Shown in pieces: positions 1 to 7,808 of a DNA stretch of 14,665 nt. The notes beneath the pieces were generated by a model, which was not told the DNA's origin, did not search any database, and worked only from the letters and a program-made list of their open reading frames with translations. The stretch lies in NCBI GenBank assembly GCA_049325575.1, contig JBMOLK010000123.1:1-14665 (forward strand). The letters run 5' to 3'. The stretch is from JBMOLK01 sp049325575. Lineage in GTDB: Bacteria > Bacillota > Clostridia > Acetivibrionales > Acetivibrionaceae. Position 1 is the stretch's first letter. The number at the start of each line of letters is the position of its first letter. The position numbers and the translations under genes are program-made.

Positions 1-936
1 CTCTCCGGCAATTTCCCTATCTACTGCTATAGCCATGCCTATACCCATGTTGAAGGTGTTGAACATATCTTTTTCATCTACACTTCCCAGGTTTTGAAGA
101 AGATTAAATATAGGAAGCACAGGCCAAGTGCCTTTCACTATTTTAATTCCAAACCCTTCCGGCAGCATTCTTGGCATGTTTTCAAAGAAACCGCCGCCGG
201 TTATATGTGATATACCTTTAATCTCAAACTTATCTTTTAAATCAAGAATCGTCTTTACATATATTCTTGTAGGTTTTAAAAGCTCTTCTCCCAATGTGGT
301 ACCAAGAACCTTAATCTCTTCTAAAAGCTTATCCTTTCTAGGTGCCAGAAGCTTTCTGACCAGAGAGTAGCCATTGCTGTGAATACCTGATGAAGCAAGG
401 CCTATAAGCTTATCTCCTTCTTTTATATTCTTTCCGTCAATAACCTTTACCCTGTCTACTATACCAACTGCAAAGCCAGCTATATCATATTCATCATCAG
501 GGTAAAAGCCAGGCATCTCGGCGGTTTCCCCACCTATTAATGCACATCCGGCTTCTACACACCCATCAGCAACACCTTTTACAATTTGTGCCACCTTCTC
601 GGGACGATTCTTGCCAAGAGCAATATAGTCCAGGAAAAACAATGGCTCAGCACCACTGCACACTATATCGTTTACACACATTGCGACACAATCTATACCG
701 ATAGTATCATGTTTATCCATTAAAAAAGCAATCTTAAGTTTGGTTCCCACGCCATCGGTACCTGATACCAGTATAGGCTCCGAATATTTCTCCTTGTTTA
801 AGGCAAATAGTCCTCCAAAACCTCCAATATCGCTAAGTATTTCCGGCCTGAAAGTTCTCTGCACATCCTTTTTCATTAACCTGACGGCCTCATAGCCTGC
901 TTCCACATCAACACCGGCGTCTTTATAGGTAGTCAT
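1..936 (-). CDS. purM: Phosphoribosylformylglycinamidine cyclo-ligase (AIR synthetase), C-terminus cut by window edge
   Basis: PurM closes the imidazole ring of FGAM with ATP to give AIR, the fifth step of de novo purine synthesis, in the cytosol. The 312 codons from ATG at 936 to base 1 stay open. Conserved PurM blocks read in order: GTDGVGTKL, a VNDIVCSGAEPLFFLDY block, GGETAEMPGFY, SSGIHSNGYSLVR, ITGGGFFENMPR and FNTFNMGIGM near the window edge. The family is about 340 residues long, so roughly the last 30 are outside the window. The start is fixed by GGAGG seven bases upstream of ATG. It lies 42 bp after purF with no terminator between them, so it is co-transcribed with purF. The identification is firm. 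Confidence 0.96.
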   Translation of the reverse strand, partial: MTTYKDAGVDVEAGYEAVRLMKKDVQRTFRPEILSDIGGFGGLFALNKEKYSEPILVSGTDGVGTKLKIAFLMDKHDTIGIDCVAMCVNDIVCSGAEPLFFLDYIALGKNRPEKVAQIVKGVADGCVEAGCALIGGETAEMPGFYPDDEYDIAGFAVGIVDRVKVIDGKNIKEGDKLIGLASSGIHSNGYSLVRKLLAPRKDKLLEEIKVLGTTLGEELLKPTRIYVKTILDLKDKFEIKGISHITGGGFFENMPRMLPEGFGIKIVKGTWPVLPIFNLLQNLGSVDEKDMFNTFNMGIGMAIAVDREIAGE

Positions 937-978
937 TTCCTTACCTCCAATAATTTATTTAATAGTCTGATTATTATC

Positions 979-2430
979 TCATCCGCAAGAAAACTTATTA
1001 CCTTCTTCAGGTACTTCCATTGGATAATCACCTGTAAAGCATGCTGTACAGAAATCACATTTTGATCCTACAGGAGTCTTAAGAAGGCCTTCCAGGTTGA
1101 GATAGCCCAAACTGTCAGCTCCTATCATTGTCTTGATTTCCTCAACAGAGTACTTTGAAGCAACAAGCTCCGACTTACTGGAAGTATCTACTCCAAAGTA
1201 GCACGGAAATTTATATGGTGGAGAACTTATCCTCATATGCACCTCTTTTGCTCCTGCTTCCCTTAATATCTGAACAATTCTTTTACTGGTGGTTCCTCTT
1301 ACAATGGAATCATCTATCATAATAACCCTTTTACCGTCGATAGCATCCTTTAAGGCATTAAGCTTTATCCTGACCCCGTCTTCCCTCTGCCCCTGGTCAG
1401 GCTGAATGAATGTCCTGCCAATATACCTGTTTTTAATAAGTCCGAATCCGTATGGGATACCCGATTCCATAGAATAGCCCAATGCAGCAGTTAACCCTGA
1501 ATCAGGCACGCCGAAAACAAGGTCTGCATCTACAGGATGCTCTTTAGCAAGTCTCCTTCCGGCTTCAATTCGGGCTCTATAGACACTGACACCATCAATA
1601 TAGCTGTCAGGTCTGGCAAAATATATATACTCAAATATACATAACTTTGACTGCTTAGGTACTTCAGTCTGTATTGAAGTCAGTCCATCCTCTCCAACCA
1701 GCACTATCTCACCGGGCTTGACATCTCTTACATATTTTGCTCCCACTGCATCAAGTGCACAGGTTTCTGAAGCAAGTACATAGGAATCGTCTATAACACC
1801 TATACAAAGTGGTCTTATACCAAACGGGTCTCTTATACCTATAAGCCTCTTGGGAGTAAGAATAACCAGGGCATAGGAACCTTTTATCTCATTCATCATT
1901 TTGGCTATTGCTTCTTCAATATTACTGCTTGATACTCTGAATCTGGAAATAAGGTTCAAAATGACCTCTGAATCTATGGTAGACTGAAATATAACACCAT
2001 TTTCCTCCAATTTGTCCCTTATTTCAGAAGCATTTACAAGGTTACCGTTATGAGCAAGTGCAAGCTGACCGTTTCTATATTTTATAACCATAGGCTGAGC
2101 ATTCTCTCTTAAGCTTGCACCTGTAGTAGAATACCGGACATGTCCAATAGCAATCTGGCCTTTAAGGTTATTTAGAATATCTTCATTAAAAACCTCCGGA
2201 ACAAGCCCCATATCTTTATGAAAAATCAGGTTCTCCTTGTCATTAACAGCGATACCAGCACTTTCCTGACCCCTGTGCTGAAGTGCATACAGTGCATAAT
2301 ACGTCAGGCGGGCACTATTCAGCCCCCCTTTATTGTAAATACCAAATACCCCACACTCTTCATTTAATTTGTCCGCTCTAAGATCATCAAAATCACAATC
2401 TGAAAGCTTACACCCCTGCTTAAAATACAT
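979..2430 (-). CDS. purF: Amidophosphoribosyltransferase, Bacillus-type with propeptide and Fe-S ligands
   Basis: PurF makes phosphoribosylamine from PRPP and glutamine, the committed step of purine synthesis. It has 483 residues. An N-terminal Ntn glutaminase domain begins at Cys26 in NEECGVFGIY, so residues 1-25 should be a cleaved propeptide, longer than the 11 residues of the B. subtilis enzyme as I recall it. HVRYSTTG (97-104) and AHNGNL (126-131) belong to the glutaminase site. The phosphoribosyltransferase domain carries the PRPP loop VIMIDDSIVRGTT (369-381). Cys264, Cys410, Cys461 and Cys464 (in CDFCTACF) fit the four ligands of the [4Fe-4S] cluster of Bacillus-type PurF. AAGGAGAG sits before the ATG. 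It follows purE by 58 bp and precedes purM by 42 bp. Confidence 0.97.
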   Translation of the reverse strand: MYFKQGCKLSDCDFDDLRADKLNEECGVFGIYNKGGLNSARLTYYALYALQHRGQESAGIAVNDKENLIFHKDMGLVPEVFNEDILNNLKGQIAIGHVRYSTTGASLRENAQPMVIKYRNGQLALAHNGNLVNASEIRDKLEENGVIFQSTIDSEVILNLISRFRVSSSNIEEAIAKMMNEIKGSYALVILTPKRLIGIRDPFGIRPLCIGVIDDSYVLASETCALDAVGAKYVRDVKPGEIVLVGEDGLTSIQTEVPKQSKLCIFEYIYFARPDSYIDGVSVYRARIEAGRRLAKEHPVDADLVFGVPDSGLTAALGYSMESGIPYGFGLIKNRYIGRTFIQPDQGQREDGVRIKLNALKDAIDGKRVIMIDDSIVRGTTSKRIVQILREAGAKEVHMRISSPPYKFPCYFGVDTSSKSELVASKYSVEEIKTMIGADSLGYLNLEGLLKTPVGSKCDFCTACFTGDYPMEVPEEGNKFSCG

Positions 2431-2488
2431 ATTGACTCTCCTTACAAGTTTAATTAATACAGTGTTAGATTATAGTTATTTCGATTTA

Positions 2489-3037
2489 TCATATATCTTT
2501 AATTTTTTCCTGAAGTGCTTCATTCTTCTCTTCTACTTTTTTAGCCAGTTTCTTCTTATACTCTTTCATTTTATCTCTAAGTTCGCTATAGCCAATGGAC
2601 AGAACCTGGACAGCAAGCAGAGCAGCATTTTCAGCTCCATCAATGGCAACTGTGGCAATTGGGATACCGCTTTGCATCTGAGCTACGGATAAAAGTGAAT
2701 CCAAGCCATCTAATGCTGAAGACTTAATGGGTACTCCAATAACAGGAAGAGGTGTATAGGCGGCTAGAATACTCGGTAAATGCGCAGCCTTTCCTGCCCC
2801 TGCGATTATGATATCAAAACCGTTATCCTCTGCGTTCTTTGCAAATTCTGCTGCTTTGTCAAGTGTCCTGTGAACAGAACATACCATCGCTTCAACTTCA
2901 ACTTCAAATTGCTTTAAGGTTTTTATACAATCCTTTAAAACTGCCAGGTCGGAATCGCTGCCCATAACAACAGCAGCCTTTGCAGCCTTGATAGTTTTTA
3001 CAGCTTTCACAGTTTTTGTAGTCTTGGCCTTGGACAT
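2489..3037 (-). CDS. purE: N5-carboxyaminoimidazole ribonucleotide mutase (class I PurE) with extended ends
   Basis: PurE converts N5-CAIR to CAIR in purine synthesis. The core runs from about residue 22 to 150: MGSDSD (25-30), SVHRT (54-58, the class I active-site histidine block), AGAGKAAHLP (79-88) and GVPIKSSALDGLDSLLS. With the start at ATG 3037 it has 182 residues; a longer in-frame start at 3118 is open, but GGAGGTTAAGATT directly before 3037 decides for this one. The usual length is about 160. The extra parts are a Lys/Ala/Thr-rich stretch at residues 1-22 and a charged, probably helical tail at 153-182 (KMKEYKKKLAKKVEEKNEAL). purK, the usual partner supplying N5-CAIR, is not adjacent, and neither is purC. 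Confidence 0.95.
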   Translation of the reverse strand: MSKAKTTKTVKAVKTIKAAKAAVVMGSDSDLAVLKDCIKTLKQFEVEVEAMVCSVHRTLDKAAEFAKNAEDNGFDIIIAGAGKAAHLPSILAAYTPLPVIGVPIKSSALDGLDSLLSVAQMQSGIPIATVAIDGAENAALLAVQVLSIGYSELRDKMKEYKKKLAKKVEEKNEALQEKIKDI

Positions 3038-3124
3038 AATCTTAACCTCCATCGAATGTAAAATATAATCTGTAAAAATGCCCTTAAAACTATAAAAATA
3101 TGCTAATTGACTCTTCATAAAAGC

Positions 3125-3159
3125 TATAAAAGTTTGGCCGTAAAAACCAAACTTTTATA
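3125..3159 (-). terminator. Strong hairpin between purine permease and purE
   Basis: A perfect 13-bp inverted repeat, TATAAAAGTTTGG and its complement with a 9-nt loop, begins three bases past the permease stop codon. In the minus direction it is followed by GCTTTTATG, a poor U-tract, so it may be a leaky terminator or an mRNA 3'-end/processing hairpin that sets the permease:purE ratio. The stem is seen directly; the role is inferred. Confidence 0.6.
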
Positions 3160-3162
3160 CAT

Positions 3163-4560
3163 CTAAAGCTTTACTGCCCCAAAGACAAAGTTAGCTATAA
3201 AGAGCAGTGTTACTATATAAAGAATCGGATGCACCTGTTCTGCCTTGCCTCTTATGATCTTTGTTATTACATAGAATATAAATCCTGCAGCAACACCGTG
3301 TGAGATGCTGAAGGTAAACGGCATGATTACAGCCGTAAAAAATGCAGAGGCTGCTTCTTCAAATTCAGACCATTTGACTTTTGCTATGGACTCCATCATT
3401 AAAACCCCTACTACTATAAGTGCAGGTGCAGTAGCGGCCGCAGTGACCATACCTGCAAAAGGTGATAAAAACAGAGCAAGCACGAAGAATGCAGCTGTAA
3501 ATACTGATGTCAGCCCGGTCTTTCCTCCTGCGCTTATTCCTGCAGCACTTTCAACATAGGTAGTTGTATTACTTGTACCTAAAAGCGCTCCTATTGATGT
3601 TGCTGTAGCATCGGCAAACAGTGCCCTGTCAAGTTTTGACCTAAAGCCTCTTCCTTTATGGAGGGACTCCTCATCCTTAGCATCAAATATTCCTGTTTTT
3701 CTGCCTGTACCCAGGAAAGTTCCAATTGTATCAAAAGTATCCGATAAGCTAAAGGCAAGTATGGTAACCAGAACTAGAAAAATCTTGCTGGGATCCGTAA
3801 ATAATCCTGCAATATCAAGCTTAAAAAAAGTATCTCCTATGGAAGGAGGAAGGAAATTCTGCGGGCTTAGGTCCGGCCATGGAGTTATACCCATAAATAA
3901 TCCAATAACCGTTGTAGATACAATTCCAAGAAGTATTGATCCTCTAACATCCAATAGCATTAAAACTACTGTAATAACAAGGCCTATAAGTGCTAGCTGG
4001 GTCACCGGATCCGTAAAGTTAACAAGAGCAGGTATTACATCTCTTGCAACAACACTTCCGCCGGGTAAAGTAATAAAATTTCCGGGTTCAGCAGTAAAAT
4101 CCAAAAAGTGTGCCTGCTTGATTCCTATATATGCTATAAACAGCCCGATTCCTCCGCTTATAGCGTACTGCAGAGATTCGGGTATCGCATTGATCAGCAT
4201 TTTTCTAACTCTTGTTACAGTTATCAATATATTAATAACACCACAAATGAATACTATCCCTAGAGCTTGCTGCCATGGGAATCCCAAACTGAAACAAACG
4301 GTATAGGTAAAGAATGCATTAAGCCCCATACCTGGAGCCTGAGCATAAGGTACATTTGCCGCCAGTCCCATGATTAAAGTACCGATTACAGCTGCAAGTA
4401 TGGTTGCCACAAAGACGGCTCCCTTTTCCATCCCTGTAAGACCTAATATAGCCGGATTTACAAAAATTATATAAGCCATCGTTACAAAAGTGGTGAGCCC
4501 TGCTATAAATTCGGTTCTTACACTTGTGCCATGCTCTTTGAGTTTAAAAAACCTTTCCAT
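3163..4560 (-). CDS. NCS2-family (AzgA/PbuG-type, COG2252) purine base permease
   Basis: A 465-residue integral membrane protein with about a dozen hydrophobic segments. It is recognised as the adenine/guanine/hypoxanthine permease branch of NCS2 by the N-terminal pattern FKLKEHGTSVRTEFIAGLTT, APGMGLNAFFTYTV (75-88), SDTFDTIGTFLG (273-284) and GTSNTTTYVESAAGI (328-342). It should import purine bases by proton symport; the exact base cannot be read from sequence, so no symbol is given. AAGGAGG precedes the ATG. It is the first gene of the unit that continues into purE-purF-purM, joining salvage uptake to de novo synthesis. Upstream are a sigma-A promoter, PurBox-like sites and a leader with a terminator. 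Confidence 0.93.
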   Translation of the reverse strand: MERFFKLKEHGTSVRTEFIAGLTTFVTMAYIIFVNPAILGLTGMEKGAVFVATILAAVIGTLIMGLAANVPYAQAPGMGLNAFFTYTVCFSLGFPWQQALGIVFICGVINILITVTRVRKMLINAIPESLQYAISGGIGLFIAYIGIKQAHFLDFTAEPGNFITLPGGSVVARDVIPALVNFTDPVTQLALIGLVITVVLMLLDVRGSILLGIVSTTVIGLFMGITPWPDLSPQNFLPPSIGDTFFKLDIAGLFTDPSKIFLVLVTILAFSLSDTFDTIGTFLGTGRKTGIFDAKDEESLHKGRGFRSKLDRALFADATATSIGALLGTSNTTTYVESAAGISAGGKTGLTSVFTAAFFVLALFLSPFAGMVTAAATAPALIVVGVLMMESIAKVKWSEFEEAASAFFTAVIMPFTFSISHGVAAGFIFYVITKIIRGKAEQVHPILYIVTLLFIANFVFGAVKL

Positions 4561-4787
4561 ATTAAAGAGTCCCTCCTTATTAAATATGTGAAAAAATTAA
4601 AAACGGGCTGGCAGAACCACCCGTAAAAATTACCCCAAGTAAAGGTCTTTAACTTCCGTAAAACTTCTGCTTTTAATAAAAACAATATTATTATTTCACA
4701 AAAATAATTAAAATAAGCAACTCTGCAGTCTATACAAACATGTAAAAATTTCAAATAAATTTATTAAGTAAATATACGATTTATACA
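4561..4787 (-). promoter_or_regulatory. Long 5' leader of the permease-purEFM unit, probable attenuation region
   Basis: From the predicted start of transcription near 4787 the leader runs about 225 nt, unusually long, and ends in an intrinsic terminator (4591-4624) just before the permease ribosome binding site. GCAGAA at 4665-4670 can pair with TTCTGC (4611-4616), which forms the terminator loop and inner stem, so a weak alternative structure is possible. TTTTACGG occurs twice, near 4657-4664 and 4622-4629. I could not match the leader to a known aptamer: the purine-riboswitch core (TTTCTACC, CCGTAAA, GACTATG in order) is absent. The stretch 4561-5043 holds no gene; its other contents are listed separately. 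Confidence 0.5.
4591..4624 (-). terminator. Intrinsic terminator/attenuator in permease leader
   Basis: In the minus direction the stem is ACGGG+TGG pairing with CCA+CCCGT, with one bulged base and a TTCTG loop, followed directly by TTTTTAATTTTTT. It lies upstream of the gene it would control, 31 bases before the permease start codon, so it acts as an attenuator rather than an end-of-gene terminator. Confidence 0.7.
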
Positions 4788-4793
4788 CAAATA

Positions 4794-4823
4794 ATACTAT
4801 CAAACCGGATGGCTTCTTGTCAA
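4794..4823 (-). promoter_or_regulatory. Sigma-A promoter of the purine permease-purEFM unit
   Basis: Reading the minus strand, a perfect -35 TTGACA (4818-4823) is separated by 18 bases from a -10 TAGTAT (4794-4799). Transcription would start near 4787, giving a leader of about 225 nt. Confidence 0.75.
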
Positions 4824-4837
4824 CGAAAGATAAAATA

Positions 4838-4882
4838 AAAAACGAACATTATTTTAAATTTTGCTCATTAATATTCGCTTTT
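4838..4882 (-). promoter_or_regulatory. Pair of inverted PurBox-like sites (possible PurR operator)
   Basis: The first site, AAAAACGAACATT (4838-4850), matches 12 of 13 positions of the Gram-positive PurBox AWWWCCGAACWWT. The second, inverted site (4870-4882; AAAAGCGAATATT on the minus strand) matches 11 of 13. Each carries the central CGAA. They sit 19 bp apart, slightly more than the 16-17 bp I recall for B. subtilis, and lie at about -51 to -95 from the predicted transcription start, upstream of the -35 as in B. subtilis PurR-regulated promoters. Whether this genome encodes PurR is not visible here. Confidence 0.5.
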
Positions 4883-4923
4883 CAAGCTGTTTTAATTAAA
4901 CCTTATCCTTTTATGATGTTTTT

Positions 4924-4966
4924 ATAAAAAACTGTGAATCACACCCTCCGCTGGTGTTATAACAGT
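4924..4966 (-). terminator. Terminator after the AEC permease gene
   Basis: In the minus direction, ACTGT pairs with ACAGT and, inside it, ACACC pairs with GGTGT, separated by a small internal loop. TTTTTTATAAAAA follows. It lies about 80 bases beyond the AEC stop codon, separating that gene from the purine permease promoter. Confidence 0.6.
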
Positions 4967-5043
4967 ACTTCCGCTTTACCCTAATTACGCTCTTAGTTGC
5001 CTGTTTCCCGAATATTCGATATTGAACGACTATTAACTTGTCA

Positions 5044-6057
5044 TCATTCAATTACCATTATAAGGTATACAATGAAAGGCATTGTAGCAATTCCAAGTAT
5101 AGTTGTAAAAAATACATTCTCTGTGGCAAATCTATAATCTGAATCATATTGAGCAGCCAAGGCAGGAACAATTGTTGCACAAGGCATCGCAAGCTGAAGC
5201 ACAATTATGGCCTTTGCAAGGGGATCTATCAAACCTCCTAACAGGGTTAACAGCAGCAGTGCAAAAATCGGTATTATAATCAGCTTAAAAAGTGTTAATA
5301 TAAATATAGGATATCTTTTTAACAGATCTTTAGCGCTTGTAATCCTGATCTCGGACAATATCAAGCCTATGAACAACATTGAAAGATATACGGTAGTCTC
5401 ACCCAAAGGGTGAAAGGTTTTAAAGACAAAGCCACTAATATCATATATATAGGGTATTGTATCAATTAATTGTTTAAAGTTAGTCTTTAATAAAATAATA
5501 ATCAGACCTGAACCAAAAGCAATAGTATTGCCATTTATTAGATGTTTTGCAATTTGATTAAATTGTATCTTATTATGTTTATTCACCAGATATATGCCCA
5601 AAGTCCATAAAATAGTGTCATTAGCCAGGTTAAAAAGCACTGCATATACGACCCCATCGTCTCCGTACAATGATTTTAAGAGAGGAAATGCCAAAAAAAT
5701 AACATTCCCGAACATAAAATGCATCTTAAATATGTTTTCCATTGCCCCCTTAAGCTTAAGGGCTTTACTAACCGTGTGTCCTGCAGCAAAAGATACTAGC
5801 ATGAAAAATATCCCAAGGGTATATATCCAGATACCGTTTATTAAAATATCTTTTGTAAAACTGCGGCTGGCCAAGGTAGTAAAAATAAGCAGTGGGGCAG
5901 TCAGCTTTATTACTACCCTAGAAATAACCACTCCGGAATTGTCGGGCAGGTAACGGGTCTTTCCTGCAATATATCCCGTCAAACCCAGCATACCCAAAAT
6001 TGAAATTTGATTTACCAAAGTAAAAACCTGTTCTGTTATGCTCTGAATATTCTGCAT
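5044..6057 (-). CDS. AEC-family (auxin efflux carrier-like) transporter
   Basis: A 337-residue integral membrane protein with about ten hydrophobic segments in two halves, the fold of the AEC family (BART superfamily). Supporting patterns are GYIAGKTRYLP near the N-terminus, an early ITKLTAPLLIF-like helix (here VIKLTAPLLIF, 49-59), FGNVIFLAFPLL (116-127) in the middle, and MPCATIVPALAAQYDSD followed by a final helix. Bacterial members move organic anions such as malate, but the substrate cannot be told from this sequence. CAGGGAG precedes the ATG. It is flanked by a terminator on each side, so it is probably its own unit, and a link with purines is only positional. Confidence 0.88.
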   Translation of the reverse strand: MQNIQSITEQVFTLVNQISILGMLGLTGYIAGKTRYLPDNSGVVISRVVIKLTAPLLIFTTLASRSFTKDILINGIWIYTLGIFFMLVSFAAGHTVSKALKLKGAMENIFKMHFMFGNVIFLAFPLLKSLYGDDGVVYAVLFNLANDTILWTLGIYLVNKHNKIQFNQIAKHLINGNTIAFGSGLIIILLKTNFKQLIDTIPYIYDISGFVFKTFHPLGETTVYLSMLFIGLILSEIRITSAKDLLKRYPIFILTLFKLIIIPIFALLLLTLLGGLIDPLAKAIIVLQLAMPCATIVPALAAQYDSDYRFATENVFFTTILGIATMPFIVYLIMVIE

Positions 6058-6089
6058 CCCATACTACTCCCTGATAAAAAGATTAAAGG

Positions 6090-6117
6090 CTAAAGGCTGG
6101 TATATGCCAGCCTTTAG
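6090..6117 (-). terminator. Terminator between guaA and the AEC gene
   Basis: A perfect 11-bp inverted repeat, CTAAAGGCTGG with its complement and a 6-nt loop, lies 65 bases past the guaA stop. It is followed in the minus direction by CCTTTAATCTTTTT, an imperfect U-tract. It should end guaA transcripts; it could instead sit in the leader of the AEC gene if the candidate promoter at 6137-6165 is real. Confidence 0.7.
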
Positions 6118-6136
6118 CATCATAAACCTTACTATA

Positions 6137-6165
6137 CTTATACAGTATATCTTAAGACTTTGTAA
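6137..6165 (-). promoter_or_regulatory. Weak candidate promoter for the AEC gene
   Basis: On the minus strand, TTACAA (6160-6165) and TATAAG (6137-6142) are 17 bases apart. The -35 is poor. A small inverted repeat, TATACT-N5-AGTATA (6133-6149), overlaps the -10. The promoter would place the strong hairpin at 6090-6117 inside the AEC leader. Confidence 0.28.
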
Positions 6166-6181
6166 CAATCCCAAGGCTTAG

Positions 6182-7717
6182 CTATTCCCACTCTATAGTA
6201 GCAGGCGGCTTACTTGTTATATCATATACCACCCTATTTATATGCTTAACCTCATTTACTATTCTATTTGATATTTTCTCCAACAAATCATAAGGAATCC
6301 TGGCCCAATCAGCAGTCATAAAATCAGTGGTTGTTACTGCTCTTAGGGCAAGTGTATAGTCATATGTCCTTTCATCTCCCATAACACCTACACTTCTCAT
6401 CCCTGTAAGAACTGTAAAGTACTGATTTATTTCCCTGCCAAGACCTGCGCTTTTGATTTCCTCTCTAAATATATGATCGGAATCCCTAAGTATTTCCAAC
6501 TTCTCCTTAGTTATATCACCAATTATTCTTATAGCCAAACCGGGTCCCGGGAAAGGCTGTCTCATAACTATATCCTCCGGTATCCCAAGCTCCAGGCCCA
6601 CTTTTCTTACCTCATCCTTAAACAGATTCCTAAGAGGCTCGATTATTTCTTTAAAATCTACATGCTCAGGGAGGCCGCCAACATTATGATGGCTCTTTAT
6701 GACAGCAGCGTCACCAAGACCGCTTTCAATTACATCGGGGTAAATAGTACCCTGGACAAGAAAATCAACTGTACCTATCTTTTTGGCTTCTACTTCAAAT
6801 ACTCTAATGAATTCTTCACCAATGATTTTTCTTTTGCTTTCAGGGTCTGTAACCCCTTCAAGCCTTTTTAGAAACCTTTCTTCAACATTTGCCCTAACCA
6901 GGTTTATATCAAACTGATTTCTAAACACCTCTTCCACCTGATCTCCCTCATATTTACGGAGGAGGCCGTGATCCACAAAAATACATGTTAACTGCTTACC
7001 TACAGCTCTATGAATTAAAACTGCTGCAACCGATGAATCCACACCTCCGGAAAGAGCACAAAGAACTTTTTTGTCACCAACTTTTTCCCTGATTGCTTCA
7101 ATAGATTGTTCAATAAAGGAAGACATTTTCCAGTCACCGGAACAACCGCATATTTTATAAAGGAAGTTGTTTAAAATATCTCTTCCTCTAGGAGTATGGA
7201 CTACTTCCGGATGGAACTGCACGCCATAAAGGTTCTTTTCCTGATTTTCCATTGCTCCCGCAGGGCAGTTCAACGTAGCAGCACTTCTAACGAATCCCTC
7301 TGGAAGATTATTAACATAATAGGTATGACTCATCCAGCATGTGGTATCTTCCTCTATACCATCAAAGAGCCTACTTGATAAATCCATTTTTATATTGACT
7401 TTACCGTATTCACGCTGATCAGCCTTTTCTACAGCGCCGCCGAGCATATAGCTCATCAATTGCATGCCATAGCAAATACCCAAAACAGGTATCCCAAGGT
7501 CAAAGATTCCCTTGTCACAGAACGGAGCTTTAGGATCCAGCACCGAAGCCGGCCCCCCTGTAAAAATAATACCCTTTGGGTTCATAGCCTTTATCTTATC
7601 AATAGAAGAGTTGTAAGGAATAACTTCGCAATAAACATTTGCTTCCCTCACCCTTCTTGCTATTAGCTGATTATACTGACCTCCAAAATCTAATACCAAA
7701 ACCAACTCATTATTCAA
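6182..7717 (-). CDS. guaA: GMP synthase (glutamine-hydrolysing)
   Basis: GuaA aminates XMP to GMP using glutamine and ATP. The product is 511 residues, the normal length. The N-terminal class I glutamine amidotransferase domain has the nucleophile Cys82 in GICYGMQ and His169/Glu171 in QFHPEV. The ATP pyrophosphatase domain has the PP-loop SGGVDSS (223-229). The C-terminal dimerisation domain contains QPFPGPG (387-393) and ends in PPATIEWE. I place the start at TTG 7717, because AAAGGAG lies eight bases upstream and residues 2-10 (NNELVLVLD) match the usual GuaA N-terminus. The in-frame ATG at 7807 would add 30 unrelated residues and lies upstream of the predicted promoter. It has its own promoter and terminator. 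Confidence 0.96.
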   Translation of the reverse strand: MNNELVLVLDFGGQYNQLIARRVREANVYCEVIPYNSSIDKIKAMNPKGIIFTGGPASVLDPKAPFCDKGIFDLGIPVLGICYGMQLMSYMLGGAVEKADQREYGKVNIKMDLSSRLFDGIEEDTTCWMSHTYYVNNLPEGFVRSAATLNCPAGAMENQEKNLYGVQFHPEVVHTPRGRDILNNFLYKICGCSGDWKMSSFIEQSIEAIREKVGDKKVLCALSGGVDSSVAAVLIHRAVGKQLTCIFVDHGLLRKYEGDQVEEVFRNQFDINLVRANVEERFLKRLEGVTDPESKRKIIGEEFIRVFEVEAKKIGTVDFLVQGTIYPDVIESGLGDAAVIKSHHNVGGLPEHVDFKEIIEPLRNLFKDEVRKVGLELGIPEDIVMRQPFPGPGLAIRIIGDITKEKLEILRDSDHIFREEIKSAGLGREINQYFTVLTGMRSVGVMGDERTYDYTLALRAVTTTDFMTADWARIPYDLLEKISNRIVNEVKHINRVVYDITSKPPATIEWE

Positions 7718-7753
7718 GATAACATCTCCTTTAAGACTCAAGTATGATGTCTT

Positions 7754-7782
7754 ATTATATCGAAATTTAGATTGCAATGCAA
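7754..7782 (-). promoter_or_regulatory. Sigma-A promoter of guaA
   Basis: On the minus strand, TTGCAT (7777-7782) and a perfect TATAAT (7754-7759) are 17 bases apart. Transcription would start near 7747 and leave a leader of only about 30 nt, too short for a riboswitch. Confidence 0.75.
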
Positions 7783-7808
7783 AACAAAATTTCATCCCCG
7801 AAACCAAG

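Noticed and set aside
3761..4306. 181-codon ORF on the plus strand inside the purine permease
   Set aside because: It is antisense to a clearly conserved membrane protein and has no plausible protein features or ribosome binding site that I could support.
4603..4624. T-box element, because GGGTGGTTCTGCC resembles the T-box GGGTGGNACCGCG
   Set aside because: The ACC of the antiterminator is missing, no specifier hairpin is seen, and a purine permease is not a usual T-box target. It is better read as a terminator stem.
4561..4787. Purine (guanine/adenine) riboswitch in the permease leader
   Set aside because: CCGTAAA-like and TTTCTACC-like bits do not occur in the right order or strand, and no three-way junction can be drawn.
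7718..7807. Longer guaA from ATG at 7807
   Set aside because: The 30 extra residues do not resemble GuaA, and the likely promoter (7754-7782) lies inside this stretch.
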